DNA from: Vreelandella halophila
Lineage (GTDB): Bacteria > Pseudomonadota > Gammaproteobacteria > Pseudomonadales > Oleiphilaceae
Direction: 5' to 3'
Assembly: GCF_019903425.1 (NCBI RefSeq)
Contig: NZ_JACHUZ010000013.1
Coordinates: 252,087 to 316,086, forward strand
DNA length: 64,000 nt
The translations under genes were made by a program, and so were the position numbers. Below are positions 16,682 through 25,392 of the stretch, piece after piece. Under the pieces are notes generated by a model, which saw nothing but the letters and a program-made list of their open reading frames with translations, did no database searches and was not told where the DNA came from. The first letter of the stretch is position 1; each line of letters starts with the position of its first letter.

Positions 16682-17332
16682 ATGGACGCAGGCCGCGCCG
16701 TGACTGGACATTCGACCCGCATCGCTTTCAACAGCGCCCGATTTCTGACCAGCGCCGCACGGCTCGACCAGTGCCCCGAGGACACCGGGCGCGAGGTGGC
16801 CTTCGCCGGGCGCTCCAACTCGGGCAAATCCAGCGCCATCAATGCCATCACCCGGATCGGCGGCCTGGCCCGGACCAGCAAGACGCCGGGCCGCACCCAG
16901 CTGATCAACTTCTTCTCACTGAGTACGCCCGGCACCCGGCTGGTGGATCTGCCCGGCTACGGTTTCGCGCGCGTCTCGCGCAATACCCAGAAGGAATGGG
17001 AGAAACATCTGGGCGACTACCTGGCCCACCGCCAGTCGCTGGTAAGCATGACGTTGATCATGGATCTGCGCCACCCACTGTCGGAGTTCGATGCCATGCT
17101 GATCGAGTGGTGCGAGCACCACGGGCTGCCGATGATGCTGCTGCTGACCAAGGCCGACAAGCTCAAGAGCAACCCGGCGCGAAACCAGGTTGAGAGCGTC
17201 CGGAGGGACCTCGAAGGCGTTGAGTGCATTCACCACATCCAGCCATTCTCGGCCCTCAAGGGGCAGGGTGTGGAACCGGCCCGCAACCACCTCAGTGACT
17301 GGCTGCTTGACGCTGAACCGGGGTCAGACTGA
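16682..17332 (+). CDS. engB: Ribosome biogenesis GTPase EngB (YsxC/YihA)
   Basis: 216 residues. A Ras-like GTPase: P-loop GRSNSGKSS, switch segment KTPGRTQLINFF, DLPGYGFA (G3) and TKADK (G4). EngB is needed for late assembly of the large ribosomal subunit. There is no good Shine-Dalgarno before the ATG at 16682; an in-frame GTG at 16700 is an alternative start. It converges on the TetR gene and overlaps it by 9 bp. Confidence 0.95.
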   Translation: MDAGRAVTGHSTRIAFNSARFLTSAARLDQCPEDTGREVAFAGRSNSGKSSAINAITRIGGLARTSKTPGRTQLINFFSLSTPGTRLVDLPGYGFARVSRNTQKEWEKHLGDYLAHRQSLVSMTLIMDLRHPLSEFDAMLIEWCEHHGLPMMLLLTKADKLKSNPARNQVESVRRDLEGVECIHHIQPFSALKGQGVEPARNHLSDWLLDAEPGSD

Positions 17333-18016
17333 CAGACCGGACTCCTCCTCCCGGGCACCCTCCGCCATGACGCTGAGATCGGGCCGGTACTGCTCCCGGA
17401 TCGCCGCCACGCGCTCGTAATACGCCTCCGTGAGATACGGCATTTCCAGGGTGAGCACCTGATAGATGCCCTGTTTGAGCTCCCTCTGGGTATTGCCGTC
17501 GCGGCGGCCGTCGGCACTCGCTGTCTTGAGGAACGCCATCCAGTTGGTCACCACCAGCCATACATTCAGGGCCATGGCCTCGTGCTCCTGCTCGGAGTGG
17601 GGGCGCAGAATACCCGCCTCCTGCAGCCCCTTGAGCACCGCGCGGATCTCGCCCAGGCAGTGGAAGGTGAACTCACGATAGTCGTGGCGCAGCCGCTCGT
17701 CCATGGTCAGAAGGTACTCCAGGTCGCGGTGGAAGAAACGATAGTGCCAGAGACCATCAAACACGGATTCCAGATAGAACATCTTGTCCTCCACCGTAAG
17801 CGTGCGGTTCCGCGGCACCTTCAGGTAACGATCCACCAGCCCCCGGTACTGCACGAACAACGAGTAGATGATGTCCGCCTTGTTGCGGAAGTGGTAATAG
17901 AGGTTGCCCGGCGAAATACCCAGATGCGCGGCAATGTGGTTGGTGGTCACATTGCGTTCGCCCTGTTCGTTGAACAGCTGGAGGCTGGCTTTGAGAATCC
18001 GGTCACGGGTTTTCAT
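17324..18016 (-). CDS. TetR/AcrR family repressor
   Basis: 230 residues. The N-terminal DNA-binding domain has TRDRILKASLQLFNEQG and the helix-turn-helix HLGISPGNLYYHFRNKADI. The C-terminal two-thirds is a ligand/dimerisation domain, rich in aromatic and hydrophobic residues. It is divergent from the aldehyde dehydrogenase operon, and two matching palindromes in the intergenic region are the likely operators, so it probably senses an aldehyde, alcohol or acyl compound handled by those enzymes. Confidence 0.92.
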   Translation of the reverse strand: MKTRDRILKASLQLFNEQGERNVTTNHIAAHLGISPGNLYYHFRNKADIIYSLFVQYRGLVDRYLKVPRNRTLTVEDKMFYLESVFDGLWHYRFFHRDLEYLLTMDERLRHDYREFTFHCLGEIRAVLKGLQEAGILRPHSEQEHEAMALNVWLVVTNWMAFLKTASADGRRDGNTQRELKQGIYQVLTLEMPYLTEAYYERVAAIREQYRPDLSVMAEGAREEESGLSV

Positions 18017-18060
18017 GGCGTTTCTGTGCCCTGCTGACGCGTACTGTCGGCGTTACTGTA

Positions 18061-18110
18061 TTGACTGCTAGAGCAGATGCTCTAATATTGATCCTAGAGT
18101 ACATGCTCTA
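18061..18110 (+). promoter_or_regulatory. Promoter with two TetR-type operators for the aldehyde dehydrogenase operon
   Basis: Two related 16-bp inverted repeats are present: TAGAGCAGATGCTCTA (18069-18084) and TAGAGTACATGCTCTA (18095-18110), centres 26 bp apart. A candidate promoter is TTGACT (18061-18066), a 16-bp spacer and TAATAT (18083-18088). The first palindrome then fills the spacer and the second covers the start point, the classic layout for steric repression. The same sites probably control the divergent TetR gene. Confidence 0.7.
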
Positions 18111-18178
18111 GATCTGCCAGCACAGATCCCGCGGAAGGGGCAGCGGCAGAACTCCCGGACAATACAGGAGAAGCAGCC

Positions 18179-19624
18179 ATGGTCGCCAATGTTGTTCAGC
18201 TGACGGATAACCGGAAGCAGATCCAGCAGATCAGCCGTGCGTTCAACGCCCAGCGCGAGGCTTTCAGGGCCCAGCCGATGCCGAGCGGTACCGAGCGCCG
18301 GGAGCACCTGAAGCGGCTCAAGCGTGTGCTGCTTGCCAATCAGGATGCGCTGTGCGATGCCATCAACGAAGACTTCGGGGGCCGCTCCCGGGACGAAACC
18401 CTGCTGGCCGAAATCATGCCCTCGGTCCAGAACATCAACTACTCCCTGAGCCATCTCGGCAGCTGGATGAAGCCCGAGAAGCGCAAGGTACACATGCTCT
18501 TCCAGCCGGCGCGCAACGAGGTGCACTACGAACCCTTGGGTGTCGTCGGTATCATGGTGCCCTGGAACTACCCGCTGTTCCTGGCTGCCGGCCCTCTGAC
18601 CGCGGCACTGGCCGCCGGCAACCGGGTGATGCTCAAGCTCTCCGAGTTCACACCGGCCACTTCGACCCTGCTCGAGAGGCTGCTGCACGAGACCTTCCCG
18701 TCCGACCTGGTGACTGTCATCAATGGTGAGGCGGACGTGGCTCAGGCCTTCTCCTCACAGCCGTTCGACCATCTGCTGTTCACCGGTTCCACGCCGATCG
18801 GGCGCATGGTGATGAAGGCGGCCGCCGAGAACCTCACCCCGGTGACCCTGGAACTGGGTGGCAAGTCGCCCGCCATCATCTCCCGGGAAGTGCCCATGAA
18901 GGATGCGGCCGAACGCATCGCCTTCGGCAAGTGCATCAACGCCGGCCAGACCTGTGTGGCACCGGACTACATCCTCTGCCCGCGGGACCGGGTGAACAGC
19001 TTCGTGGACAGCTTCCGCAGCGCGGTCGCCTCGATGTACCCCACGATCAAGGACAACCCGGACTACACCAGCATCATCAACGAGCGCCAGCACGAACGCC
19101 TGACTGGCGTGCTGGAAGACGCCCGGGACAAGGGTGCCGACATCATCCAGATCAACCCGGGCAACGAGTACTTCGGAGAGGACACCCGCAAGCTGCCGCC
19201 GCACCTGATCCTGGGTGCCACGGCAGACATGCAGGCGCTTCAGGACGAGGTCTTCGGGCCACTCCTGCCGATCGTTCCCTATGACCGGCTCGAGGATGCC
19301 CTGGAGTACGTGAACGGCGGCCCGAACCCGCTGGCACTGTACTACTTCGGCTATGACCACAGCGAGCAACGCCGGGTACGGGAGCAGACCCACTCCGGTG
19401 GCATGTGCATCAACGATACCCTGGTACATGTGGGTCAGGATGACCTGCCGTTCGGGGGCGTCGGCCATTCCGGCATGGGCGCGTACCATGGCCGCGAAGG
19501 CTTCATAACCTTCAGCAATCCAAGGGGCGTCATGAGCAAGCAGCGGCTCAACAGCGGTAAGTTCATTCACGCCCCACACGGCACGCTGATGCACAGGGTG
19601 ATCTACAAGCTGTTCATCCGCTGA
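18179..19624 (+). CDS. NAD(P)-dependent aldehyde dehydrogenase, coniferyl-aldehyde dehydrogenase type
   Basis: 481 residues, a class-3-like aldehyde dehydrogenase resembling coniferyl aldehyde dehydrogenases. Seen: the Asn motif VPWNYPLFL, the cofactor loop FTGSTPIGR, the catalytic Glu in LELGGKSP and the catalytic Cys in NAGQTCVAPDY. It oxidises an aldehyde to the acid; the real substrate may be fatty, terpenoid or aromatic. First gene of an operon with a Tat lipoprotein and a GMC oxidoreductase, which suggests an alcohol-to-aldehyde-to-acid pathway under TetR control. Confidence 0.92.
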   Translation: MVANVVQLTDNRKQIQQISRAFNAQREAFRAQPMPSGTERREHLKRLKRVLLANQDALCDAINEDFGGRSRDETLLAEIMPSVQNINYSLSHLGSWMKPEKRKVHMLFQPARNEVHYEPLGVVGIMVPWNYPLFLAAGPLTAALAAGNRVMLKLSEFTPATSTLLERLLHETFPSDLVTVINGEADVAQAFSSQPFDHLLFTGSTPIGRMVMKAAAENLTPVTLELGGKSPAIISREVPMKDAAERIAFGKCINAGQTCVAPDYILCPRDRVNSFVDSFRSAVASMYPTIKDNPDYTSIINERQHERLTGVLEDARDKGADIIQINPGNEYFGEDTRKLPPHLILGATADMQALQDEVFGPLLPIVPYDRLEDALEYVNGGPNPLALYYFGYDHSEQRRVREQTHSGGMCINDTLVHVGQDDLPFGGVGHSGMGAYHGREGFITFSNPRGVMSKQRLNSGKFIHAPHGTLMHRVIYKLFIR

Positions 19625-19638
19625 CAGGAGCCTTCCCC

Positions 19639-20256
19639 ATGGATTCCGCTGCCCCGGATCCGGATCGCCGCCAGTTCCTCCGCCTTGGCTTCCAGGGCGG
19701 CGTAGCTGCCGGCGGTGCTCTGGTTCTGGCCGGTCTCGCCGGCTGCTCCGCACGCCCCACCCACGACCCCATGATTCCGGCCACCACCGGCGCGCCCGGC
19801 CGGCGATGGTATTTCATGACCGAGGAAGACCGGGTTGTCATGGCCGCACTGCTGCCCGCCATTGTGGGATCCGGTATGCCACAGGAGGCGGAAGCAAGAA
19901 ACAGTGCCCTGTCGAACACCCTGGTTGCCATGGACCAGGCCTTCCACGCCATGGGACCACCCAACCAGCGCCAGTTCCGCCAGCTGTTCGACCTGCTGGA
20001 ATCGTCCATCACCCGACTGACCCTGGCCCGGGTCTCCTCCTACTGGCCCAACGTCTCCGGAGATCAGGCAGAGGCCTTTCTCCAGCGCTGGCGGGGCAGT
20101 ATGTTTGATGTCTTCAACCGGGCCTACCTGGGGCTGGTACAGGTGAGCAATGCGGCCTGGTACGGTCAGTCAACGCACTGGGAACAGATGGGCTACCCCG
20201 GACCACCCGCCTACACCTACGACGCACTGCCCCAGATGCAGAGGGCATCCGCCTGA
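19639..20256 (+). CDS. Twin-arginine lipoprotein, gluconate-dehydrogenase subunit-3-like
   Basis: 205 residues. The N-terminus has a Tat motif (DRRQFLRLG), a hydrophobic stretch and a lipobox (LAGC, Cys about residue 36), so a folded, lipid-anchored exported protein is predicted. The rest has scattered aromatic residues and resembles small subunits that accompany GMC-type flavin dehydrogenases. It lies 14 bp after the aldehyde dehydrogenase and 31 bp before the GMC oxidoreductase. The function as a partner of that enzyme is inferred from context. Confidence 0.75.
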   Translation: MDSAAPDPDRRQFLRLGFQGGVAAGGALVLAGLAGCSARPTHDPMIPATTGAPGRRWYFMTEEDRVVMAALLPAIVGSGMPQEAEARNSALSNTLVAMDQAFHAMGPPNQRQFRQLFDLLESSITRLTLARVSSYWPNVSGDQAEAFLQRWRGSMFDVFNRAYLGLVQVSNAAWYGQSTHWEQMGYPGPPAYTYDALPQMQRASA

Positions 20257-20287
20257 ACGACCCCGGCAATACTGACACGGAGCCCCA

Positions 20288-21886
20288 ATGGCCAATTTCA
20301 ACCTGTATGGCAAAGGCATTGATGACGGCTGGGACGTGATGGACGCGGCCCTGCTCGAGGAAGACCGCTCACTTGAGGCGGATGTGGCCGTTATCGGCAC
20401 CGGCGCAGGTGGCGGCACCTCGGCGGAAGTGCTCGCGCGCGCCGGCCTGAAGGTGATCATGGTGGAAGAGGGCCGCCTGTATCACGACCCAGACTTCACC
20501 ATGGACGAGCACAAGGCCTACAGCCGGCTCTACCAGGAAGGTATGACCCGCGCCACCGCCGACGCCAGCATCGCCATTCTCCAGGGCCGGTGCGTGGGTG
20601 GTTCCACCACCGTCAACTGGACGTCCAGCTTCCGGACACCGGAGCAGACCCTCAACCACTGGCAAAGCGTCCACGGCGTGCAGGACTGCGATCCGGAAAC
20701 CCTGGCCCCCTGGTTCGCCAACCGTGAACAGGCCCTGAACATCCACCCCTGGAACGTGGATCCCAACCGCAACAACGACATCCTGCGCGACGGCTGTGAA
20801 CGCATGGGCTGGGACTGGAAGACGATTCCCCGCAATGTGCGCAACTGCTGGAACCTGGGCTACTGCGGTATGGGCTGCCCCACCAACGCCAAGCAGGGCA
20901 CGCTCGTGACCAGCGTGCCGTCAGCGCTCGGTGACGGCGCAACACTGATCCACTCGCTGCGCGTGGACCGGCTCGACCACCAGGGGGACCGGGTGCACGA
21001 ACTCCGGGGTACGGCCCTCGGTGCGGACGGTGTTACCGTCACAGGCCGGCGCATGCGCATCCGTGCCCGGCACTTCGTGGTCGCCGGCAGCGCCATCGGC
21101 TCCCCCGGCCTACTGCTGCGCTCGGACGTGCCGGACCCCCATGGCCGCATCGGCCGCCGCACCTTCCTGCATCCGGTCAACGCTACCGTGGCCCGCATGC
21201 CGGAGACCGTGGAGCCCTACTACGGCGCGCCCCAGTCCATCTACTCGGACGAATTCCTCTGGCGCGATGGCGTCACCGGAAGCCCCGGCTACAAGCTGGA
21301 GGTGCCGCCGCTGCACCCGGTGATGGCCGCGGCCGTGCTGCCGGACCACGGCGAGGCCATGATCGAACAGGCGCGCCACTTCCCGCAGACCCAGTCCATC
21401 ATCGCCCTGCTACGCGATGGCTTCAACGAAGACAGCCAGGGCGGCACCGTCACCCTGCGCAACGACGGGAGTCCGCAGCTGCACTACCCCATCAGCGACT
21501 CGCTCTGGTCCGCCTTCCGCCATGCCTGGCTGCGCATGGCCGAGGTGCAGTTCGCCGCCGGCGCCGAGGCCGTGCGCCCCGTGCACATGGATGCGCCCTA
21601 CTGGCGCAGCTGGAAGGAAGCCGAACAGGGTATCCGGGAGCTGCCCCTGGCGGAACTGCGGGCCCGGCTGTTCACGGCCCACCAGATGGGCGGCTGCGCC
21701 ATGGGCGACGACCCGACCCGCAGCGTGGTCAACAGCTGGAGCGAGCACCATCACCTGAGCAATCTCTCCGTGCACGATGCGTCGATCTTCCCCACCAGCC
21801 TGGGTGCGAATCCGCAGCTGACCGTGTATGCTCTGGCAGCACGCAACAGCCACAGACTGGCTGGGCGACTCCAGAGCAACGCATAA
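20288..21886 (+). CDS. GMC family FAD-dependent oxidoreductase (alcohol dehydrogenase/oxidase type)
   Basis: 532 residues. N-terminal FAD-binding motif VIGTGAGGGTSAEVLARAG, the GMC signature region GRCVGGSTTVNW, a CGMGCPTNAKQG segment typical of the long-chain alcohol oxidase/cholesterol oxidase-like branch, and a C-terminal HDASIFPTSLGANPQ with the active-site His region. It oxidises an alcohol to an aldehyde or ketone. It has no signal peptide, so it may be exported only with its Tat-signal partner, or remain cytoplasmic. Third gene of the TetR-regulated operon. Confidence 0.9.
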   Translation: MANFNLYGKGIDDGWDVMDAALLEEDRSLEADVAVIGTGAGGGTSAEVLARAGLKVIMVEEGRLYHDPDFTMDEHKAYSRLYQEGMTRATADASIAILQGRCVGGSTTVNWTSSFRTPEQTLNHWQSVHGVQDCDPETLAPWFANREQALNIHPWNVDPNRNNDILRDGCERMGWDWKTIPRNVRNCWNLGYCGMGCPTNAKQGTLVTSVPSALGDGATLIHSLRVDRLDHQGDRVHELRGTALGADGVTVTGRRMRIRARHFVVAGSAIGSPGLLLRSDVPDPHGRIGRRTFLHPVNATVARMPETVEPYYGAPQSIYSDEFLWRDGVTGSPGYKLEVPPLHPVMAAAVLPDHGEAMIEQARHFPQTQSIIALLRDGFNEDSQGGTVTLRNDGSPQLHYPISDSLWSAFRHAWLRMAEVQFAAGAEAVRPVHMDAPYWRSWKEAEQGIRELPLAELRARLFTAHQMGGCAMGDDPTRSVVNSWSEHHHLSNLSVHDASIFPTSLGANPQLTVYALAARNSHRLAGRLQSNA

Positions 21887-22393
<507 letters not shown>

Positions 22394-22404
22394 GGAGCCA
22401 CACC

Positions 22405-24099
22405 ATGAGACGCATCGGCAGCCTGTTCACGGCAGCGCTGGCGGCGCTGCTGATTGCCGGGTGTGCCCATTTCGGCACCCCCGAGCCCAACGCCGGCGTG
22501 GCCTCGGCGCATCCGATGGCCACCGAGGCCGGGCTCCAGGCCCTCGAGAACGGTGGCAATGCGGTGGACGCGGCCATCGCCACCGCCGCCGCCCTGGGCG
22601 TGGTGGAACCCTACAGCTCGGGCATTGGTGGCGGCGGTTTCTGGGTCATCCAGCAGGCCAACGGCGAGTCCGTCGTCATCGATGCCCGGGAGGAAGCCCC
22701 CGGCGAGGCCCACCCCGAGCTCTACCTCAATGACGAGGGTGAGGTCCGGGAAGACAAGCCCTCGCTGAACGGCGCCCTTGCCGCCGGCATTCCAGGCCAG
22801 CCCGCGGCCTTCGACCACATGGCCTCGGAATACGGCCGGCTGCCGCTGACCCGCAGCCTGGAGCCGGCCATACGCCTGGCCCGTGAAGGCTTCCCGGTGG
22901 ATGAACGCTACCGCAACCTTGCCGGATTCCGGCTGGAGGTCATGCGCGATTACCCCGGAACCCGGGCGCTTTTCCTTGACGATGGTGATGTCCCGGAAGA
23001 AGGCCATGCGATCCGGCAACCGGCCCTGGCGCGAACACTGGAAACCCTCGCCCGGGAGGGCCGCTCGGGCTTCTACCGGGGGCCGGTGGCGAAACAGCTG
23101 GTAGCAGATGCCCGCCAAGCAGGCGGCATCTGGACCCTGGACGACCTGGCCGATTACGACCTCATCGAGCGCGCCCCGGTGCGCATCGACTACGGCAATG
23201 CCACCCTTCTGACCGCGCCGGCCCCGTCCTCCGGGGGCATGGCCCTGGCCCAGCTGTTCGGCATGCTGGAGCAGCGCCCGGTACCCGAGGACGCGGAACG
23301 GGTAACCCGCGTCCATTGGCTGGCCGAGATGATGCGCCGGGCCTACCGGGACCGGGCCGTGCACATGGGCGACCCAGCCTACACCGAGATTCCCCGTGAG
23401 CGGCTGCGGGATCCCGCCTACCTGCGGACACTGGCGAGCAGCCTCAACCCGGACCGGGCCACCCCCAGCGCCGACCTCGGAGGACCCGGCACCGATGGCC
23501 GTCACACGACCCACCTGTCGGTCATGGACGCCGAGGGCAATATCGTCTCCGCGACCCTCAGCATCAACTACCCTTTCGGCTCAGGGGTCACGTCCGCGGA
23601 TACCGGGGTGGTCCTCAACAACGAGATGAACGACTTCAGCATCCGCCCCGGCCATGCCAATGCCTGGGGGCTGGTCGGCGGCAAGGCGAACCAGGTGGAA
23701 GCCGGCAAGCGCCCGCTATCGAGTATGAGTCCACTGATCATCCGCAGCCCGGAACGGGTAACGGCCCTAGGGGCACCGGGTGGCAGCCGGATCATCACGA
23801 TGAACTTCCTGGCCGCCCTGGATGTGCTGGAAGGCATGGACCCGGACGCCGTGGTCGCCGGCAGGCGCTTCCATCATCAGTACCAGCCGGACCGGATCGA
23901 GCACGAGCCGGAGACCTTCTCGCCGGCCGAGAAACAGGCGCTGCGGGCCATGGGGCATGAGTTGCATGATGTGGAGCGCACCTACGGCAATATGCAGCTG
24001 ATCCAGAGGAACAGGCGCTCGGATATCATCCGGGGCGCCGCCGACCCGCGCGGCATCGGCAGCGCCGGACTCATTCACGAGGCCGTGGCCTCAGAGTAA
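22405..24099 (+). CDS. ggt: Gamma-glutamyltransferase (glutathione hydrolase), lipoprotein form
   Basis: 564 residues. An N-terminal lipoprotein signal (LLIAGCAHF, Cys about 20) suggests periplasmic membrane anchoring. The Ntn-hydrolase core shows GGNAVDAAIATAAALGVVEP, SSGIGGGGFW, and the autocleavage site before HTTHLSVMD, whose Thr becomes the catalytic nucleophile. PLSSMSP and GSRI segments are present. It cleaves or transfers gamma-glutamyl groups of periplasmic glutathione. Its last 9 bp overlap the convergent DUF945 gene. Confidence 0.95.
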   Translation: MRRIGSLFTAALAALLIAGCAHFGTPEPNAGVASAHPMATEAGLQALENGGNAVDAAIATAAALGVVEPYSSGIGGGGFWVIQQANGESVVIDAREEAPGEAHPELYLNDEGEVREDKPSLNGALAAGIPGQPAAFDHMASEYGRLPLTRSLEPAIRLAREGFPVDERYRNLAGFRLEVMRDYPGTRALFLDDGDVPEEGHAIRQPALARTLETLAREGRSGFYRGPVAKQLVADARQAGGIWTLDDLADYDLIERAPVRIDYGNATLLTAPAPSSGGMALAQLFGMLEQRPVPEDAERVTRVHWLAEMMRRAYRDRAVHMGDPAYTEIPRERLRDPAYLRTLASSLNPDRATPSADLGGPGTDGRHTTHLSVMDAEGNIVSATLSINYPFGSGVTSADTGVVLNNEMNDFSIRPGHANAWGLVGGKANQVEAGKRPLSSMSPLIIRSPERVTALGAPGGSRIITMNFLAALDVLEGMDPDAVVAGRRFHHQYQPDRIEHEPETFSPAEKQALRAMGHELHDVERTYGNMQLIQRNRRSDIIRGAADPRGIGSAGLIHEAVASE

Positions 24100-25389
24100 G
24101 GGAGGCACCTCGAAGCGGTCGTCGTTCACCCGGAGCTGCATCGATTCCAGGCGCAGATCCAGGTGATAGCGGCCGTCCCGGGGTGTCACCACATTCTCGC
24201 GCTCAAGCCGGGCCAGTACACGGCGCGCCACCCTCGGCAGCGCCCAGACCATGCCGCGATCCACGTTGAGGACGCCCTCGGCACTGGCATGCCGGATCAG
24301 GCTCACCGGCTGATCCCACTCCGACGCCGGCAGGCGCGGATACTCTATGAACCCCTCGCCTTCCACGGTGCCGTCCGGCAGGGTCAGCAGCACTTCCTCC
24401 AGGCTCAGGCGCCCCCCGCGAGCAGAGAGCGTCTGCAGGTTCTCCGACAGCCGTTCGTACCTATCCATCAGGTCCTGCCCCCGCTCCGCGTTGCCGCCCC
24501 CGGCTGCCGCTTCCGCCGCGCGCAGGGCCATGAAACTGTCCACCACGTTATCGAGGGTGCCCGCGTGCAGGCGCTCGGCCTTCAGCAACAGTGCCTGGCG
24601 GCCAAAGGAACGGCCGGCGTTACGGAGCTCACTGATCACCGCTTCCAGATTTGCGTCCAGGTAGCCCTTCTGTGTCCCGGAATGGAAGCGGAAGCGGACC
24701 TTGTCCGCAATGATCGGATCGTCCAGAACGGGGTCCACGGTCAGCGAGGCCACATCAAGCTGGCTCTGGCCCTGCCAGAGGCGCTCGCCAAGGGGACTGA
24801 GGCGGTGGTCCAGCGTAACGGAACTCACCTCGATGCGCGCATCCCCGAGGTCCATGGAAAGCCCGGGCCACTCCATGGTCAGCCGGTGTTCATTGCCCGG
24901 GGACCATTCCCCATGCAGATCAACCGGCGCAACCTTGCCCCCGGAACCCGCGAGCGCCGGGACCGTCGTATCCGGCCCCCAGTCCAGCCCGGGAATACGC
25001 AACCGGAGGTCTGCGGAACCACCAATCCCGACCTCCACACGGAGCCTTGGTTCCATCCCCTCGGGCATCAGGGACGCGATGGACTCAAGGGTCTCGTCCG
25101 GCAGACGGGTCATCGCCCGGACATCCGTCAGCCCGTGACTGAAGCGCGTCACCAGCGGGAGCACCTGCTCCTCACCATTGTCCATGCGCCAGCGCAGTTC
25201 ATACCGAGCCACCGCGTTGAGATAGCCACGCTCGTAATCCAGGCCGGTCAGGCGCCAGTCACGGCCCTCTCCCTCCAGATCCCGCACCATCGAGCGGAAC
25301 CCGGACTCCGTGAGCGCGCCCACACCGTAGGGGGCACCAACGGCAATGCCGACCAGTAATGCGAGGGCGATCAGGGGCAGCCAGCGCAT
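24091..25389 (-). CDS. DUF945 (YdgA-like) family protein
   Basis: 432 residues with an N-terminal membrane anchor or signal (about residues 3-22) and a long beta-rich extracytoplasmic region. The early pattern with YERGYLNAVARYELRW is typical of the DUF945 family. The biochemical role of the family is unknown. It is the last gene of the hemB-ppk1 set, only 3 bp after ppk1. Confidence 0.78.
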   Translation of the reverse strand: MRWLPLIALALLVGIAVGAPYGVGALTESGFRSMVRDLEGEGRDWRLTGLDYERGYLNAVARYELRWRMDNGEEQVLPLVTRFSHGLTDVRAMTRLPDETLESIASLMPEGMEPRLRVEVGIGGSADLRLRIPGLDWGPDTTVPALAGSGGKVAPVDLHGEWSPGNEHRLTMEWPGLSMDLGDARIEVSSVTLDHRLSPLGERLWQGQSQLDVASLTVDPVLDDPIIADKVRFRFHSGTQKGYLDANLEAVISELRNAGRSFGRQALLLKAERLHAGTLDNVVDSFMALRAAEAAAGGGNAERGQDLMDRYERLSENLQTLSARGGRLSLEEVLLTLPDGTVEGEGFIEYPRLPASEWDQPVSLIRHASAEGVLNVDRGMVWALPRVARRVLARLERENVVTPRDGRYHLDLRLESMQLRVNDDRFEVPPLL

Positions 25390-25392
25390 GGT

